64,000 bases of DNA from Streptomyces malaysiense (GTDB taxonomy: Bacteria; Actinomycetota; Actinomycetes; Streptomycetales; Streptomycetaceae), in NCBI RefSeq assembly GCF_000980885.2, contig NZ_LBDA02000039.1, positions 62,001 through 126,000 on the forward strand. The letters run 5' to 3'. The notes beneath the pieces are model-generated. The model saw only the letters and a program-made list of their open reading frames with translations. It was not told where the DNA came from and ran no database searches. The translations under genes and the position numbers were made by a program. Shown here in pieces: positions 7,097 to 15,953 of the stretch (positions within the stretch are counted from its first letter, which is position 1; each line of letters starts with the position of its first letter).

Positions 7097-9202
7097 TCAG
7101 CATTCCTTCGCCCGTGCGATGAGCAGCGCCACGTCGTCGTGGTTGTCCGGGTGGTGGAGCGTGCGCAGGAGGAGGTCGCAGGTCTCCTCCAGGGGGCGGG
7201 TGGGGTCGGTCAGCAGGGACAGCATGAGGTCCAGTCGTTCGTCCAGGGTGTGGTGGCGGGTCTCGACCAGCCCGTCGGTGTAGAGGACCAGTTCGTCGCC
7301 GGGGGCGAAGTCGACGGTGACGGTGGAGAAGGAGACGCCGCCGACGCCGAGGGGGACGCCGGTCGGCAGGTCGAGCAGTTCCGGGGGGTGGCCGGGGCGG
7401 ACGCGGGCCGGGGGCAGATGGCCGGCGTTGGCGATGCGGCACTGCCCCAGCTCCGGGTCGTGGACGGCGTACACACAGGTCGCGATGGAGTGGTCCAGGG
7501 CCGAGGTGGTCTTGTCCAGGTGCGCCAGGAGCACCGCGGGGTCCAGACCGAGCGCGGTCAGCGTGGTGGTCGCGGTGCGCAGCCGGCCCATCGTCGCGGC
7601 CGCGCCGATCCCGCTGCCCATGACGTCCCCGACCACCAGCGCGGTCCGCCCGCCCTCCAGCGGGATCACGTCGAACCAGTCCCCGCCCACCTCGCTGGTG
7701 GCGCCCGCCGGCTGATAGCGCGAGGCCACTTCGAGCGCGGTCGTCACCGGCGGCCTGCCCGGCAGCAGGCTGCGCTGGAGGGTGAGCGCGGTGTTGCGGG
7801 CGTTCTGGTACCAGCGGGCGTTGTCGATCTGCACCGCCGCGCGCGCCGCCAGTTCCCGGGCGAGCAGCAGGTCGTCGGCGTCGAACGGCCGTGCGTTGAC
7901 GGTCCGTTTGAGGTCGAGCGCGCCCAGCACCTCGCCGCGCGCGATGAGCGGTACCGCGAGATACGAGTGCAGCCCCGCCCGCCCCAGCAGCACGGCAGCC
8001 TCCGGGGAGCGGGCGATGCGCGGCAGGTCCTCGTCCTTCACCCGCGGTACCAGCACCGCCTCGCCCGTGCGCACGCACTGGGTGACCAGGCGGTCCGGCC
8101 CGTACCGGGCGATCCTGCCGGGCGTGTCCGCGGCCCGTACGACGTCCGAGCCGTCCTCCGGGCGCAGCGCGAGGGCCCGGAGCACCGCCGTGTCCGCGGG
8201 GCCGAGGGTGCTCGGCCGGCCCTCCACCACCGCCTCCAGCAGGTCCACGGCGGCCACGTCGGCCAGCTCCGGCACCGCGACCTCGGCCAACTCCCTGGAC
8301 GTACGGTCCAGTTCGAGTGTCGTACCGATCCGTGCCCCGGCGTCGGCGATCAGCGCGAGCCGGCGCCGCGCCGCCTCCGCCTCCATGGCGGCCCGGTGCT
8401 GCTCGGTGATGTCGGCCACCGAGCAGGCCACGCCCAGCACATGGCCCGCGGCGTCCTCCAGCCGGTACAGCGAGACCGCCCAGTAGTGGTCCGTGTCCGG
8501 GTCGGCGGGCGTACGGCCGACGATGGTGTCGTCGATGAGCGGGGTGCCGGTCTCCAGCACCCGGCGGGCGCCGGCCTCCATGCGGGCGGTGTCCAGCAGC
8601 GGCACCACCTCGGCCATCCGGCGCCCCAGGTGCTCGGCGGCCGGGCGCCCGTTGATCCGCTCCAGGGCGGGGTTGACCGAGACGAACCGCAGTCGCGTGT
8701 CGAACACGGCGAGCCCGGCCGGGGACTGCATGACCATCCGCTCGGACAGTGCCACGTCCTGTTCGAGGCGTCGTACGGTCGAGCGGTCGGCGGCGAGCCC
8801 GAGGGCGTACACCTTGCCGCGGGCGTCCAACAGCCGCATGTTGCGGAACTCCACCAGACGGGTGCTGCCGTCCTTGTGCCGGACCGGGAAGCCGCCGGCC
8901 CAGCTCTGCCCGGTGGCCATGACATCGGCGAAGAGCTTGCCGACCAGCTGCATGTGCCGTTCGTCCACCATCAGCCGGGCGGCGTGCCGGCCGAGCGCCT
9001 CCGCCGCCGTGTAGCCGAACAGCTCCTCGGCCTGCGGGCTCCACAGCACGATACGGCCGTCGGTGTCCAGGACCACCGATGCCACCGCGAGCACGTCGAG
9101 CAGACCGCCCGGCGGCACGGGGCCGCGGACCGGCTCGCCGCCCTCCGCCGGAGCCCCGGCTGCACTCATGCCACGCACCGCCTTCGCCCGTCCGCACGGC
9201 AC
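7097..9202 (-). CDS. PAS-PAS-GAF-SpoIIE serine phosphatase
   Basis: 701 residues. The first PAS domain is at about 30-150 (IVLWSPQAEELFGYTAAEALG), the second at about 155-275, a GAF domain at about 290-455 (LAVPLIARGEVLGALDL), and a PP2C/SpoIIE catalytic domain at about 470-700. Metal-binding signatures are VGGDWFDVIPLEGGR and VGDVMGSG, then IANAGHLPPARVRP, LYTDGLVE and HDDVALLIAR. Such proteins dephosphorylate anti-anti-sigma factors in response to a signal sensed by PAS/GAF. No membrane helix is seen, so it is cytosolic, and no sigma/anti-sigma gene is adjacent. GTG 9202 has GGGGGA upstream; ATG 9169, eleven codons later, is also possible. Confidence 0.92.
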   Translation of the reverse strand: MPCGRAKAVRGMSAAGAPAEGGEPVRGPVPPGGLLDVLAVASVVLDTDGRIVLWSPQAEELFGYTAAEALGRHAARLMVDERHMQLVGKLFADVMATGQSWAGGFPVRHKDGSTRLVEFRNMRLLDARGKVYALGLAADRSTVRRLEQDVALSERMVMQSPAGLAVFDTRLRFVSVNPALERINGRPAAEHLGRRMAEVVPLLDTARMEAGARRVLETGTPLIDDTIVGRTPADPDTDHYWAVSLYRLEDAAGHVLGVACSVADITEQHRAAMEAEAARRRLALIADAGARIGTTLELDRTSRELAEVAVPELADVAAVDLLEAVVEGRPSTLGPADTAVLRALALRPEDGSDVVRAADTPGRIARYGPDRLVTQCVRTGEAVLVPRVKDEDLPRIARSPEAAVLLGRAGLHSYLAVPLIARGEVLGALDLKRTVNARPFDADDLLLARELAARAAVQIDNARWYQNARNTALTLQRSLLPGRPPVTTALEVASRYQPAGATSEVGGDWFDVIPLEGGRTALVVGDVMGSGIGAAATMGRLRTATTTLTALGLDPAVLLAHLDKTTSALDHSIATCVYAVHDPELGQCRIANAGHLPPARVRPGHPPELLDLPTGVPLGVGGVSFSTVTVDFAPGDELVLYTDGLVETRHHTLDERLDLMLSLLTDPTRPLEETCDLLLRTLHHPDNHDDVALLIARAKEC

Positions 9203-9483
9203 GTCGTCCCCCGTGCCGGTTCCCCACGTCCTGTCGTGCTCACATCCGACTCTCCGACGCCGTCGCCGTCAACCTCCACCATCTCTCACCCCGGCGGCGG
9301 GTGTCCGCCCGAGCCGGCGCCCGGCCGGGGCGCCGGGACCGCTCGCGCGGACCGTACCGCGCGGTCGGGGGCCGCCGGGAGAGTTCATGCCCATGTTCCT
9401 GCATTGGCCTGTACATGACGATCTGCGCCGCGCCAGACTGTGCGCCGTTCGAGTGTCCCCACCGCCCGTTCGAGGAGTTGGTC

Positions 9484-10359
9484 ATGCCCGCGTCCGCCCG
9501 GTTACGCCGCAACGGAGTCCTCACCGCTCTCGTCACCCTCGCCGCCGCCCTGTCCCTCGCCGTACCCGCGCCCGCCTCCGCGGCCGGCACCTGGACGGAG
9601 ACCGGCTCGGACCGCGCCGATCCGCTGACCGAGAGCCAGGGGCTGGCCTCGGTCGAGGTCCCGGCGGGCAGTCCGAACCGCTACACCGGTATCGGCACCA
9701 TCCCGCTGAGCGACTACCTTCGGGGCTGGAACCACGTCGGCGACCCGGACGCGTCGTACGAGGGCTATTACATCGAGCCCTACCAGGCGGACTCCGGCAA
9801 CGCGAAGATGTACCGCGTCGAGGCGCCCGACGGTTCCTGGTCGGAGTACGTGCACCAGCTGAGCCCCGGTGAGGCCCTGAACAACTCCTGGGACGCGATC
9901 ACCCCCGACGGGCAGTGGATGCTCTCCGGCGAGTGGGGCACGATGAACCGGCTGCTGGTCTTCCCGACACCGGGTGAGAACCGCGCCACCTCGCCCTCGG
10001 CGAACCTCCCGCAGGCCGCCACGGTGCGCCTGGACCACGCCGTCCGCGACGTACAGGGCTGCGACTTCTCCGGCCCCACCACCCTGCTCTGCTCCTCCGA
10101 CGACTCCGACGGCAGCCTCTTCGGCATCACCGAGCCGTTGCTCCGGATCGATCTGTCGGCCCCGCCGAGCGGCTCCGGTGACGTGACCGGGCACGTCACG
10201 GCCCTGCGCCGGCTGCCGCTGCGCAGTGCCTGCTCCGGCACCTTCGAGGTGGAGGGCATCGACTACGACCGGCGCAGCGGCATCCTGCGCGTGATCGTGG
10301 TGTCGCCGGGCATCTGCGTGCTCACCGACAGCAAGACCTACAAGTTCTCCCTGGACTGA
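9484..10359 (+). CDS. Secreted protein of unknown function
   Basis: 291 residues from ATG 9484 with GAGGAG about 10 bases upstream; longer in-frame readings run through non-coding DNA. An N-terminal Sec signal (Arg-rich start, hydrophobic core, cleavage near PAPASAAG) is clear. The mature part is acidic and aromatic-rich (YEGYYIEPYQADSGNAKMYR, ITPDGQWMLSGEWGT), with repeated short strands such as TVRLDHAVRDVQGCDF that suggest a beta-propeller-like or beta-sandwich fold. At least four cysteines could form disulfides. I do not recognise a named family. It is divergent from the SpoIIE gene, with 281 bases between them. Confidence 0.75.
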   Translation: MPASARLRRNGVLTALVTLAAALSLAVPAPASAAGTWTETGSDRADPLTESQGLASVEVPAGSPNRYTGIGTIPLSDYLRGWNHVGDPDASYEGYYIEPYQADSGNAKMYRVEAPDGSWSEYVHQLSPGEALNNSWDAITPDGQWMLSGEWGTMNRLLVFPTPGENRATSPSANLPQAATVRLDHAVRDVQGCDFSGPTTLLCSSDDSDGSLFGITEPLLRIDLSAPPSGSGDVTGHVTALRRLPLRSACSGTFEVEGIDYDRRSGILRVIVVSPGICVLTDSKTYKFSLD

Positions 10360-10471
10360 CCCGGCGCAGCGCGTGCGGGTGGCGGGGGGCGGTGCTTTCC
10401 TGGGCGGGGGATGGAGCGCGGCGCGGCGGGGTACCCAGCGCAGCGCGGCGCGGCCGCGAAAGGAGCGATCA

Positions 10472-10846
10472 ATGGCGAACAAGGACCGGTCGCATCCGGA
10501 AACCGTCATGGTGGAGATCAGCGGATGCTCCAAGGAGGACGCGCGTCTCGTCTTCGAGGCGCTGAGCGCGTGCTTCGCATCCGACCGGGGCAGCGACGAG
10601 GTGCCCCAGCAGCTCCACGAAACCCGCCCGATGGTGTGGCTCGGCAGCTACGAGGTCGAGGACACCCGGCGCCAGGGCTGTCCGCCGGTCCACCTCGGTT
10701 CGTCCGTCCAGGCGGACGTCCAGGGCGGCTACTGGGCCGTGGAGCGCTTCCGTCACACCCTGGACTCCATCTTCACCGTCCAGGAGACCTGCACGGCCTC
10801 CGGCGACCAGGAGCGCGATCTGCATCTGCGCCTGGAGAGCCGCTGA
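10472..10846 (+). CDS. Conserved small protein of unknown function
   Basis: 124 residues from ATG 10472, preceded by AAAGGAG at a good distance. It opens with a hydrophilic stretch, then VMVEISGCSKEDARLVFEAL, which looks like a short alpha/beta fold. It has no signal peptide or membrane helix. Four cysteines are present but not in a CxxC pattern. The gene is followed by a very strong hairpin terminator (10871-10901). No function can be assigned. Confidence 0.65.
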   Translation: MANKDRSHPETVMVEISGCSKEDARLVFEALSACFASDRGSDEVPQQLHETRPMVWLGSYEVEDTRRQGCPPVHLGSSVQADVQGGYWAVERFRHTLDSIFTVQETCTASGDQERDLHLRLESR

Positions 10847-10870
10847 GCCGGCGCGACACCGCCGGCACGA

Positions 10871-10901
10871 CGCCCCGGCCGGGCCCGTCCCGGCCGGGGC
10901 G
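10871..10901 (+). terminator. Strong GC hairpin terminator
   Basis: The arms CGCCCCGGCCGGG (10871-10883) and CCCGGCCGGGGCG (10889-10901) are perfectly complementary over 13 bp with a five-base loop, 25 bases after the stop of the 124-aa gene. There is no U run, as is usual for Streptomyces terminators. Confidence 0.7.
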
Positions 10902-10907
10902 TACCGT

Positions 10908-10936
10908 GCCGGGCCCGGCCGGGGGAAGGGCCCGGC
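10908..10936 (+). terminator. Second GC hairpin in tandem
   Basis: The arms GCCGGGCCC (10908-10916) and GGGCCCGGC (10928-10936) pair perfectly over 9 bp with an 11-base loop. It directly follows the first hairpin, so the two probably act as a tandem terminator that insulates fadH. Confidence 0.5.
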
Positions 10937-11040
10937 CGACGTGTTCCCGGTGACGGTCGCGGACGAGCCCGCCCGAATCGGCCCCGTTGTGATTGTGCCC
11001 GTGTGCCCGTGTGCCGACTCCGTGATCCGCCACCCCGTTG

Positions 11041-11054
11041 TGCAACTAGTTGCA
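11041..11054. promoter_or_regulatory. 14-bp perfect palindrome, likely repressor operator of fadH
   Basis: TGCAACTAGTTGCA is a perfect palindrome 60 bases before the fadH start, in a locally AT-richer stretch. Such TGCA..TGCA palindromes are typical operators of dimeric MarR- or PadR-class repressors. The PadR gene just downstream of fadH is the obvious candidate ligand, but that is inference. Confidence 0.5.
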
Positions 11055-11114
11055 TAAATGGGAGCGGGTGCTCTACAACAGGATGCGACCGCACCTGTGC
11101 ACGGAGGGCCTGAC

Positions 11115-13130
11115 ATGAGCCGCTACCCCCACTTGCTGACCCCGCTCGACCTGGGATTCACCACGCTGCCCAACCGGGTGCTCATGGGATCCATGCACGT
11201 GGGCCTGGAGGAGGCCGAGCGCGGGTTCGAGCGGATGGCGGCGTTCTACGCCGCACGGGCGCGCGGTGGCGTCGGGCTCATCGTGACCGGGGGCATCGCG
11301 CCGAACGAGGAGGGCCGGCCGTACGAGGGCGGGGCCATGCTCACCACCGAGGCGGAGGCCGAGCGGCACCGGGTCGTCACCGAGGCCGTGCACGGCGCGG
11401 GCGGCCGCATCGCCATGCAGATCCTGCACTTCGGGCGGTACGCCTACCACCAGGACCTCGTCGCCCCGAGCCCCCTCCAGGCGCCGATCAGCCCCTTCGT
11501 GCCCCGCGAGCTGTCCGACGCCGATGTCGAGCGGACCGTCGAGGACTATGTGCGAGCCGCCCGCCTCGCCCGGCACGCCGGATACGACGGGGTCGAGATC
11601 ATGGGCTCCGAGGGCTACCTGATCAACGAGTTCATCGCCGCCCGCACCAACCGGCGCACCGACCGCTGGGGCGGCTCCTACGAGAACCGGATGCGCTTCC
11701 CGGTCGAGATCGTGCGGCGGGTCCGCGAGGCCGTCGGCGAGGACTTCGTCATCGTCTACCGGCTGTCCATGCTGGACCTCGTCCCCGGCGGCTCCTCGCA
11801 CGCCGAGGTCGTCACCCTCGCCAAGGCCGTCGAGACGGCGGGCGCCACCATCATCAACACCGGCATCGGCTGGCACGAGGCCCGCATCCCCACCATCGCC
11901 ACCTCGGTGCCGCGCGGCGCCTACACCTGGGTCACCAAGAAGCTGATGGGCGAGGTGGCGATCCCCCTGGTGACCACCAACCGCATCAACACCCCCGAGC
12001 TGGCGGAGGAACTGCTGGCCGACGGATACGCCGACATGGTCTCCATGGCCCGGCCCATGCTCGCCGACCCCGACTTCGTCGCCAAGGCCGCCGCCGGCAC
12101 CCCCGAGGCGATCAACACCTGCATCGGCTGCAACCAGGCCTGTCTGGACCACACCTTCGGCGGCAAGCTCACCTCCTGCCTGGTCAATCCGCGCGCCTGC
12201 CACGAGACCGAGCTGGTGCTCTCCCCGACCCGCACGAAGAAGCGCGTCGCGGTCGTCGGCGCCGGCCCCGCCGGTCTCGCCTGCGCCGTCAGCGCCGCCG
12301 AACGCGGCCACGAGGTCACCCTGTTCGACGCCGCGAGCGAGATCGGCGGGCAGCTCAACGTCGCCCGCAGGGTCCCCGGCAAGCAGGAGTTCGACGAGAC
12401 CCTGCGCTACTTCCGCCACCAGCTCGACGCCCACGGGGTCGCCGTACGCCTCGACACCTGGGTGGGCGCCGAGGACCTGGCCGGCTACGACGAGGTGGTC
12501 GTCGCCACCGGTGTCACCCCGCGCACCCCCGACATCCCGGGCGTCGACCACCCCCGGGTGCTCGGCTACCTCGACGTGCTGCGCGACAACGCCCCCGTCG
12601 GCGAGCGCGTCGCGGTGCTGGGCGCCGGCGGCATCGGCTTCGACGTCGCCGAGTTCCTCACCGACGGCGGCGACAAGGCGAGCGAGGACCCGCGGACGTA
12701 CTTCCGCAACTGGGGCGTCGACATGGAGTACACCGCGCCCGGCGGCCTCACCGAGCCGCGCCGCCCGGTCCCGCCGCGCCAGGTCCATCTGCTCCAGCGC
12801 AAGACCACCAAGGTCGGTGCCGGGCTCGGCAAGACCACCGGCTGGATCCACCGCACCGAGCTGAAGCACCGCGGCGTCACCATGGTCCCGGGCGTGCGCT
12901 ACGACCGGATCGACGACGCGGGACTGCACATCACCGTCGGTGAGGAGAGCACCGTCCTGGAGGTCGACACCGTCGTCCTGTGCACCGGCCAGGAACCGCG
13001 CCGCGACCTGTACGAGGCGCTGGTCGCCGCCGGTCGCAGCGCCCATCTGATCGGCGGCGCGGACGTGGCGGCCGAGCTGGACGCCAAGCGGGCCATCAAG
13101 CAGGGCACCGAGGTGGCGGCGGCGCTGTAG
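11115..13130 (+). CDS. fadH: NADPH-dependent 2,4-dienoyl-CoA reductase
   Basis: 671 residues from ATG 11115 (CGGAGGG upstream). The N-terminal half is an Old Yellow Enzyme FMN barrel (LTPLDLGFTTLPNRVLMGS, FGRYAYHQD). Next come the 4Fe-4S ligands CIGCNQAC followed eleven residues later by Cys in LTSCLVNP (CxxCxxxCx11C). The C-terminal half binds FAD and NADPH: VAVVGAGPAGLACAVSAAERG and VAVLGAGGIGFDVAEF. Order and length match E. coli FadH (about 672 residues), which reduces 2,4-dienoyl-CoA during oxidation of unsaturated fatty acids. A palindromic operator lies upstream and a PadR regulator downstream. Confidence 0.95.
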   Translation: MSRYPHLLTPLDLGFTTLPNRVLMGSMHVGLEEAERGFERMAAFYAARARGGVGLIVTGGIAPNEEGRPYEGGAMLTTEAEAERHRVVTEAVHGAGGRIAMQILHFGRYAYHQDLVAPSPLQAPISPFVPRELSDADVERTVEDYVRAARLARHAGYDGVEIMGSEGYLINEFIAARTNRRTDRWGGSYENRMRFPVEIVRRVREAVGEDFVIVYRLSMLDLVPGGSSHAEVVTLAKAVETAGATIINTGIGWHEARIPTIATSVPRGAYTWVTKKLMGEVAIPLVTTNRINTPELAEELLADGYADMVSMARPMLADPDFVAKAAAGTPEAINTCIGCNQACLDHTFGGKLTSCLVNPRACHETELVLSPTRTKKRVAVVGAGPAGLACAVSAAERGHEVTLFDAASEIGGQLNVARRVPGKQEFDETLRYFRHQLDAHGVAVRLDTWVGAEDLAGYDEVVVATGVTPRTPDIPGVDHPRVLGYLDVLRDNAPVGERVAVLGAGGIGFDVAEFLTDGGDKASEDPRTYFRNWGVDMEYTAPGGLTEPRRPVPPRQVHLLQRKTTKVGAGLGKTTGWIHRTELKHRGVTMVPGVRYDRIDDAGLHITVGEESTVLEVDTVVLCTGQEPRRDLYEALVAAGRSAHLIGGADVAAELDAKRAIKQGTEVAAAL

Positions 13131-13161
13131 GTCCCCTGTGGGCAATCCCTAGGATGAGCCC

Positions 13162-13740
13162 ATGTCACTCCCGCACGCGATCCTCACCGCCCTGCTGGAA
13201 AAGCCCTCGTCGGGGCTGGAGCTGACCCGCCGGTTCGACAAGTCGATCGGCTACTTCTGGTCCGCGACGCACCAGCAGATCTATCGCGAGCTGGGGAAGC
13301 TGGAGGGCGAGGGGCTCATCCGGGCGCTGCCGGCCGCGCAGCCGTCCCGCGGGCAGAAGAAGAGCTACGAGGTCCTGCCCGCGGGCCGCGCCGAGCTGGC
13401 CCGCTGGGCCGCCGCCGGACAGGACCCCAAGCCGCTGCGGGACACCCTCCTGCTGCGGCTGCGTGCCTCGGCGGTGGTCGGCACGGCCGGTCTGGAGGCG
13501 GACCTGCGTCGCCATCTGGAGCTGCACCGGCGGCAGTTGGCCGAGTACGAGCAGATCGAGGAGCGCGACTTCCCGCCGGACCGGGACGCCCCCGAGGACC
13601 GGCTGCGCCACCTGGTGCTGCGGGCCGGCATCGACCTGGAGACCTTCTGGACCCGGTGGCTCACCCACGCCCTCGCGGAGTTCGCGGAGCTGCCGGACGC
13701 CGGGCCGGCCGGGTCCGGTCCCCCTCCCGCAGGGGACTGA
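13162..13740 (+). CDS. PadR family transcriptional regulator
   Basis: 192 residues. The winged helix N-terminal domain is PadR-like (SLPHAILTALLEKPSSGLELTRRF, then YFWSATHQQIYRELGKLEGEGLI, then a basic wing QPSRGQKKSYEVLPAG). The C-terminal half is a helical Vir_act_alpha_C-type dimerisation domain (LEADLRRHLELHRRQLAEYEQI). It starts 31 bases after fadH and is probably co-transcribed, so it is a good candidate for autoregulation through the palindrome at 11041. The inducer is unknown; PadR relatives respond to phenolic acids or drugs. Confidence 0.92.
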   Translation: MSLPHAILTALLEKPSSGLELTRRFDKSIGYFWSATHQQIYRELGKLEGEGLIRALPAAQPSRGQKKSYEVLPAGRAELARWAAAGQDPKPLRDTLLLRLRASAVVGTAGLEADLRRHLELHRRQLAEYEQIEERDFPPDRDAPEDRLRHLVLRAGIDLETFWTRWLTHALAEFAELPDAGPAGSGPPPAGD

Positions 13741-13747
13741 GCGGCCC

Positions 13748-14314
13748 TCAGGACCGGTACGGCTCGGTGCGGCGGCGCAGACACCACCCGGTCGTGACGA
13801 CCCCCGCGCCCACCAGCGCCGCGCCGAGGCCGAGCGTCAGCGGGCCGTAGTCGCGGGCGGTGCCGCCGAGTCCGCCGTTCACCCCCCGGTTGGGCGCGGG
13901 GCTGGTGGTCGTCGTGGTCCTCCCCGGCCGTGAGGTCGCCGCGAGCGTCGGCGTGGACCCGGCGGACACGATCACCGACTGGCTGCCCGCCGTGCTGCCG
14001 CTGGAGCAGACCACCACCACGGTGTACGTACCGGGGCTCACCTTGGACCAGCCCGCGGACTGGCTGATCGTGGTGCCCGACAGCGCCACCTGCCGGCCCT
14101 GCGCGAAGTTCGCCTGGTTGCTGGTGAGCAGGGCCGCCGTGCCCCAGCTGCCGTTGATCTGGGTGCAGGCGCTGGTGACCACGGAGACGCTGGATCCCGT
14201 GGTGCTGACGGAGATGCCGGAGACCGCTGCCGAGGGTGCCGCGAGCGCGGCCGGGAGCACGGCGGCGGCCGCCAGGGTCGGAGCGAAGCGGAGCACGGAT
14301 ATGGAGTTGCGCAT
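13748..14314 (-). CDS. Secreted protein with C-terminal membrane anchor
   Basis: 188 residues from ATG 14314. A Sec signal covers about residues 1-30 (LAAAAVLPAALAAPSAA). The middle is Ser/Thr/Val-rich, with CTQINGSWGTAALLTS and YTVVVVCSSGSTAG suggesting an Ig-like or beta-sandwich domain with one disulfide. A Thr/Pro-rich linker (RPGRTTTTTSPAPNRG) precedes a final helix (LTLGLGAALVGAGVVTTGW) and a basic tail, so the protein is anchored with its domain outside. No LPXTG-type sortase motif is visible. No family is recognised. It is convergent with the PadR gene. Confidence 0.65.
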   Translation of the reverse strand: MRNSISVLRFAPTLAAAAVLPAALAAPSAAVSGISVSTTGSSVSVVTSACTQINGSWGTAALLTSNQANFAQGRQVALSGTTISQSAGWSKVSPGTYTVVVVCSSGSTAGSQSVIVSAGSTPTLAATSRPGRTTTTTSPAPNRGVNGGLGGTARDYGPLTLGLGAALVGAGVVTTGWCLRRRTEPYRS

Positions 14315-14521
14315 CGGGGCCTCCGGCGGCACGGCCGGCGGTACGTCCCATGCGCCGCCCAGGGTCGGGGAACATCCGTGCTGCCTGGTCAGCAGCCAAC
14401 GCGGCCCCGGCGCCCCCCGCACCCGGACGGCACCCGGCCGGGTGACGGCGACCCACGCCCGGCGCAGGGCGTGGTCCGCCGGGATGCGCCGGGCGGTGAC
14501 CTGTGGTCGGGGGCGGCCGGG

Positions 14522-15499
14522 TCAGTGTCCCGTGGTCACCGTGCGCTCCGCCGACCAGCCGCCCCAGGTGCCGTCCGGCAGCCGGGCCCGCAGCCGCACC
14601 CGGTGCTCCTCCCCGGCGGTGCGGCCCAGGTAGAAGCTGTAGCGCTCCCGGCCGCGCGGCGGGGTGCCGCCCCACTCCAGCGAGGTCGTGGTGGTGCCGT
14701 CCAGCCGGATCGAGTACTCGGTGATCACCCCGTCGGTGTCCGGCGGGTCCCAGGCCAGGTCCAGATAGTAGGCGCCGTCCGTGCGGTGGGTCGCGGCGGT
14801 GAAGCCGGTCGGCGCGGTGGCCCGGCCGTCGTCGGTGCCCGGGGTGGTCAGGCGCACCGGCGCGCCGGCGGGGGAGAGGTTGCCGGCCGCGTCGCGGGCC
14901 CGAACCGTGAACACGTACCGGGTGCCGGGGCGCAGCCCGGTGACCACGGTCGAGGTCTGCGCCCCGCCGACGCTGTGGACCGGCACCCCGCCCTGCGCGA
15001 TCTCGTACGACACCACGCCACGGTCGTCCCGGGCGGCGCCCCACGCCAGCTGGACCTCGCGGCTGCCGACGGGGTGCCCGGTGGGCGTGCCGGGGCGGGT
15101 CGGGGCCGAGTGGTCGGCCGCGACCCGGGCGGGGGTGCGGGCCCGTACCGTCCGGCTCGGCGGTCCCAGGCGCCCGGCCCGGTCCCGCGCGCGCACGGTG
15201 AAGGCGTACGCCGTGGACGGGCTGAGCCCGATGACGTCCACCATGCGCTCGGCGCCGGGCACCTCGGCCGCCTTGGTGCCGCCCCGGTAGACCTCGTAGG
15301 AGCGGATGCCGGGGCGGTCGTCGGGGACCGCGTTCCACATCACGTGCACGGTGCCGGCGCTGCCGGCCCGGGCGGTGACCCCGGTCGGGGCGCCCGGCAT
15401 CCGGCCCTCGTCGCCGTCGCCGGGCCGGCCCGGTCCGCAGGACGCGAGGAGCAGCAGGGCTCCGGCGACCGGCACGAGCGGAAGGGGAACACGTCGCAC
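14522..15499 (-). CDS. Lipoprotein with three fibronectin type III domains
   Basis: 325 residues from GTG 15499, chosen because GGAGG lies 7 bases upstream and the product then begins with a compact lipoprotein signal ending LLLLASC (lipobox, Cys21). Three fibronectin III modules follow at about 33-115, 120-215 and 225-320. Each has the Y-x-V/F...TxYxFTVRARD pattern (STAYAFTVRARDRAG, TRYVFTVRARDAAG). The protein would be lipid-anchored outside the membrane and bind polymers or proteins. The gene is divergent from the chitosanase; FnIII modules often accompany chitin/chitosan degradation, so a related role is possible. No catalytic domain is present. Confidence 0.82.
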   Translation of the reverse strand: MRRVPLPLVPVAGALLLLASCGPGRPGDGDEGRMPGAPTGVTARAGSAGTVHVMWNAVPDDRPGIRSYEVYRGGTKAAEVPGAERMVDVIGLSPSTAYAFTVRARDRAGRLGPPSRTVRARTPARVAADHSAPTRPGTPTGHPVGSREVQLAWGAARDDRGVVSYEIAQGGVPVHSVGGAQTSTVVTGLRPGTRYVFTVRARDAAGNLSPAGAPVRLTTPGTDDGRATAPTGFTAATHRTDGAYYLDLAWDPPDTDGVITEYSIRLDGTTTTSLEWGGTPPRGRERYSFYLGRTAGEEHRVRLRARLPDGTWGGWSAERTVTTGH

Positions 15500-15953
15500 G
15501 GTTCTGCCTCCACGGCTGTCCGGCATTCGATGACGGGTTCGGCATCGACGCCCCGGCAATGGTCCGGACCAATATGGCCCGGCCGGTGCGCCTGCGGCAA
15601 GGGGCCGCGGCGGAGCGCTCCGGAAGTTACGTATGCTGATGCTCTCTACGGCTGAACTCCCCTTCACTGGAAGGGAAGTTCAGCCCGTGGCGCGGAACGC
15701 TGTCGTCGCCGGATCCGCGCCGGCGCGGGCGGCCGGGGGGGCCGGGTCGAGCCGGTCCGGGCTCCCCGGTCCCCGCTGCCCCTGGGTGCCGACTCCCGTT
15801 TATGCGCTTTGTGCACCAAATGCCGAAAATATTCCCTCATGGGTTGTCAGAAGCGTGCTCCATCCGGTCGCTTCGGGGTGGTCCGGCCGGGCGGGTGTCC
15901 GGGCCGCGGAACACAGTGGCCTCGACATGTCCCCGAGGAGAGGGTTCCTCATC
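15500..15953. other. 454-base divergent intergenic region
   Basis: It lies between the fibronectin lipoprotein and chitosanase genes. It holds a 15-bp stem-loop (15650-15685) and an AT-rich island near 15796-15850 (TTTATGCGCTTTGTGC, AAAATATTCC) that may be promoter sequence. No convincing gene is present. Confidence 0.5.
15650..15685. promoter_or_regulatory. 15-bp near-perfect inverted repeat
   Basis: GGCTGAACTCCCCTT (15650-15664) and AAGGGAAGTTCAGCC (15671-15685) pair with one mismatch around a six-base loop. It lies about 150 bases upstream of the lipoprotein start and 268 before the chitosanase start. It could be an operator, an insulator-type terminator or part of a small RNA. Confidence 0.4.
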
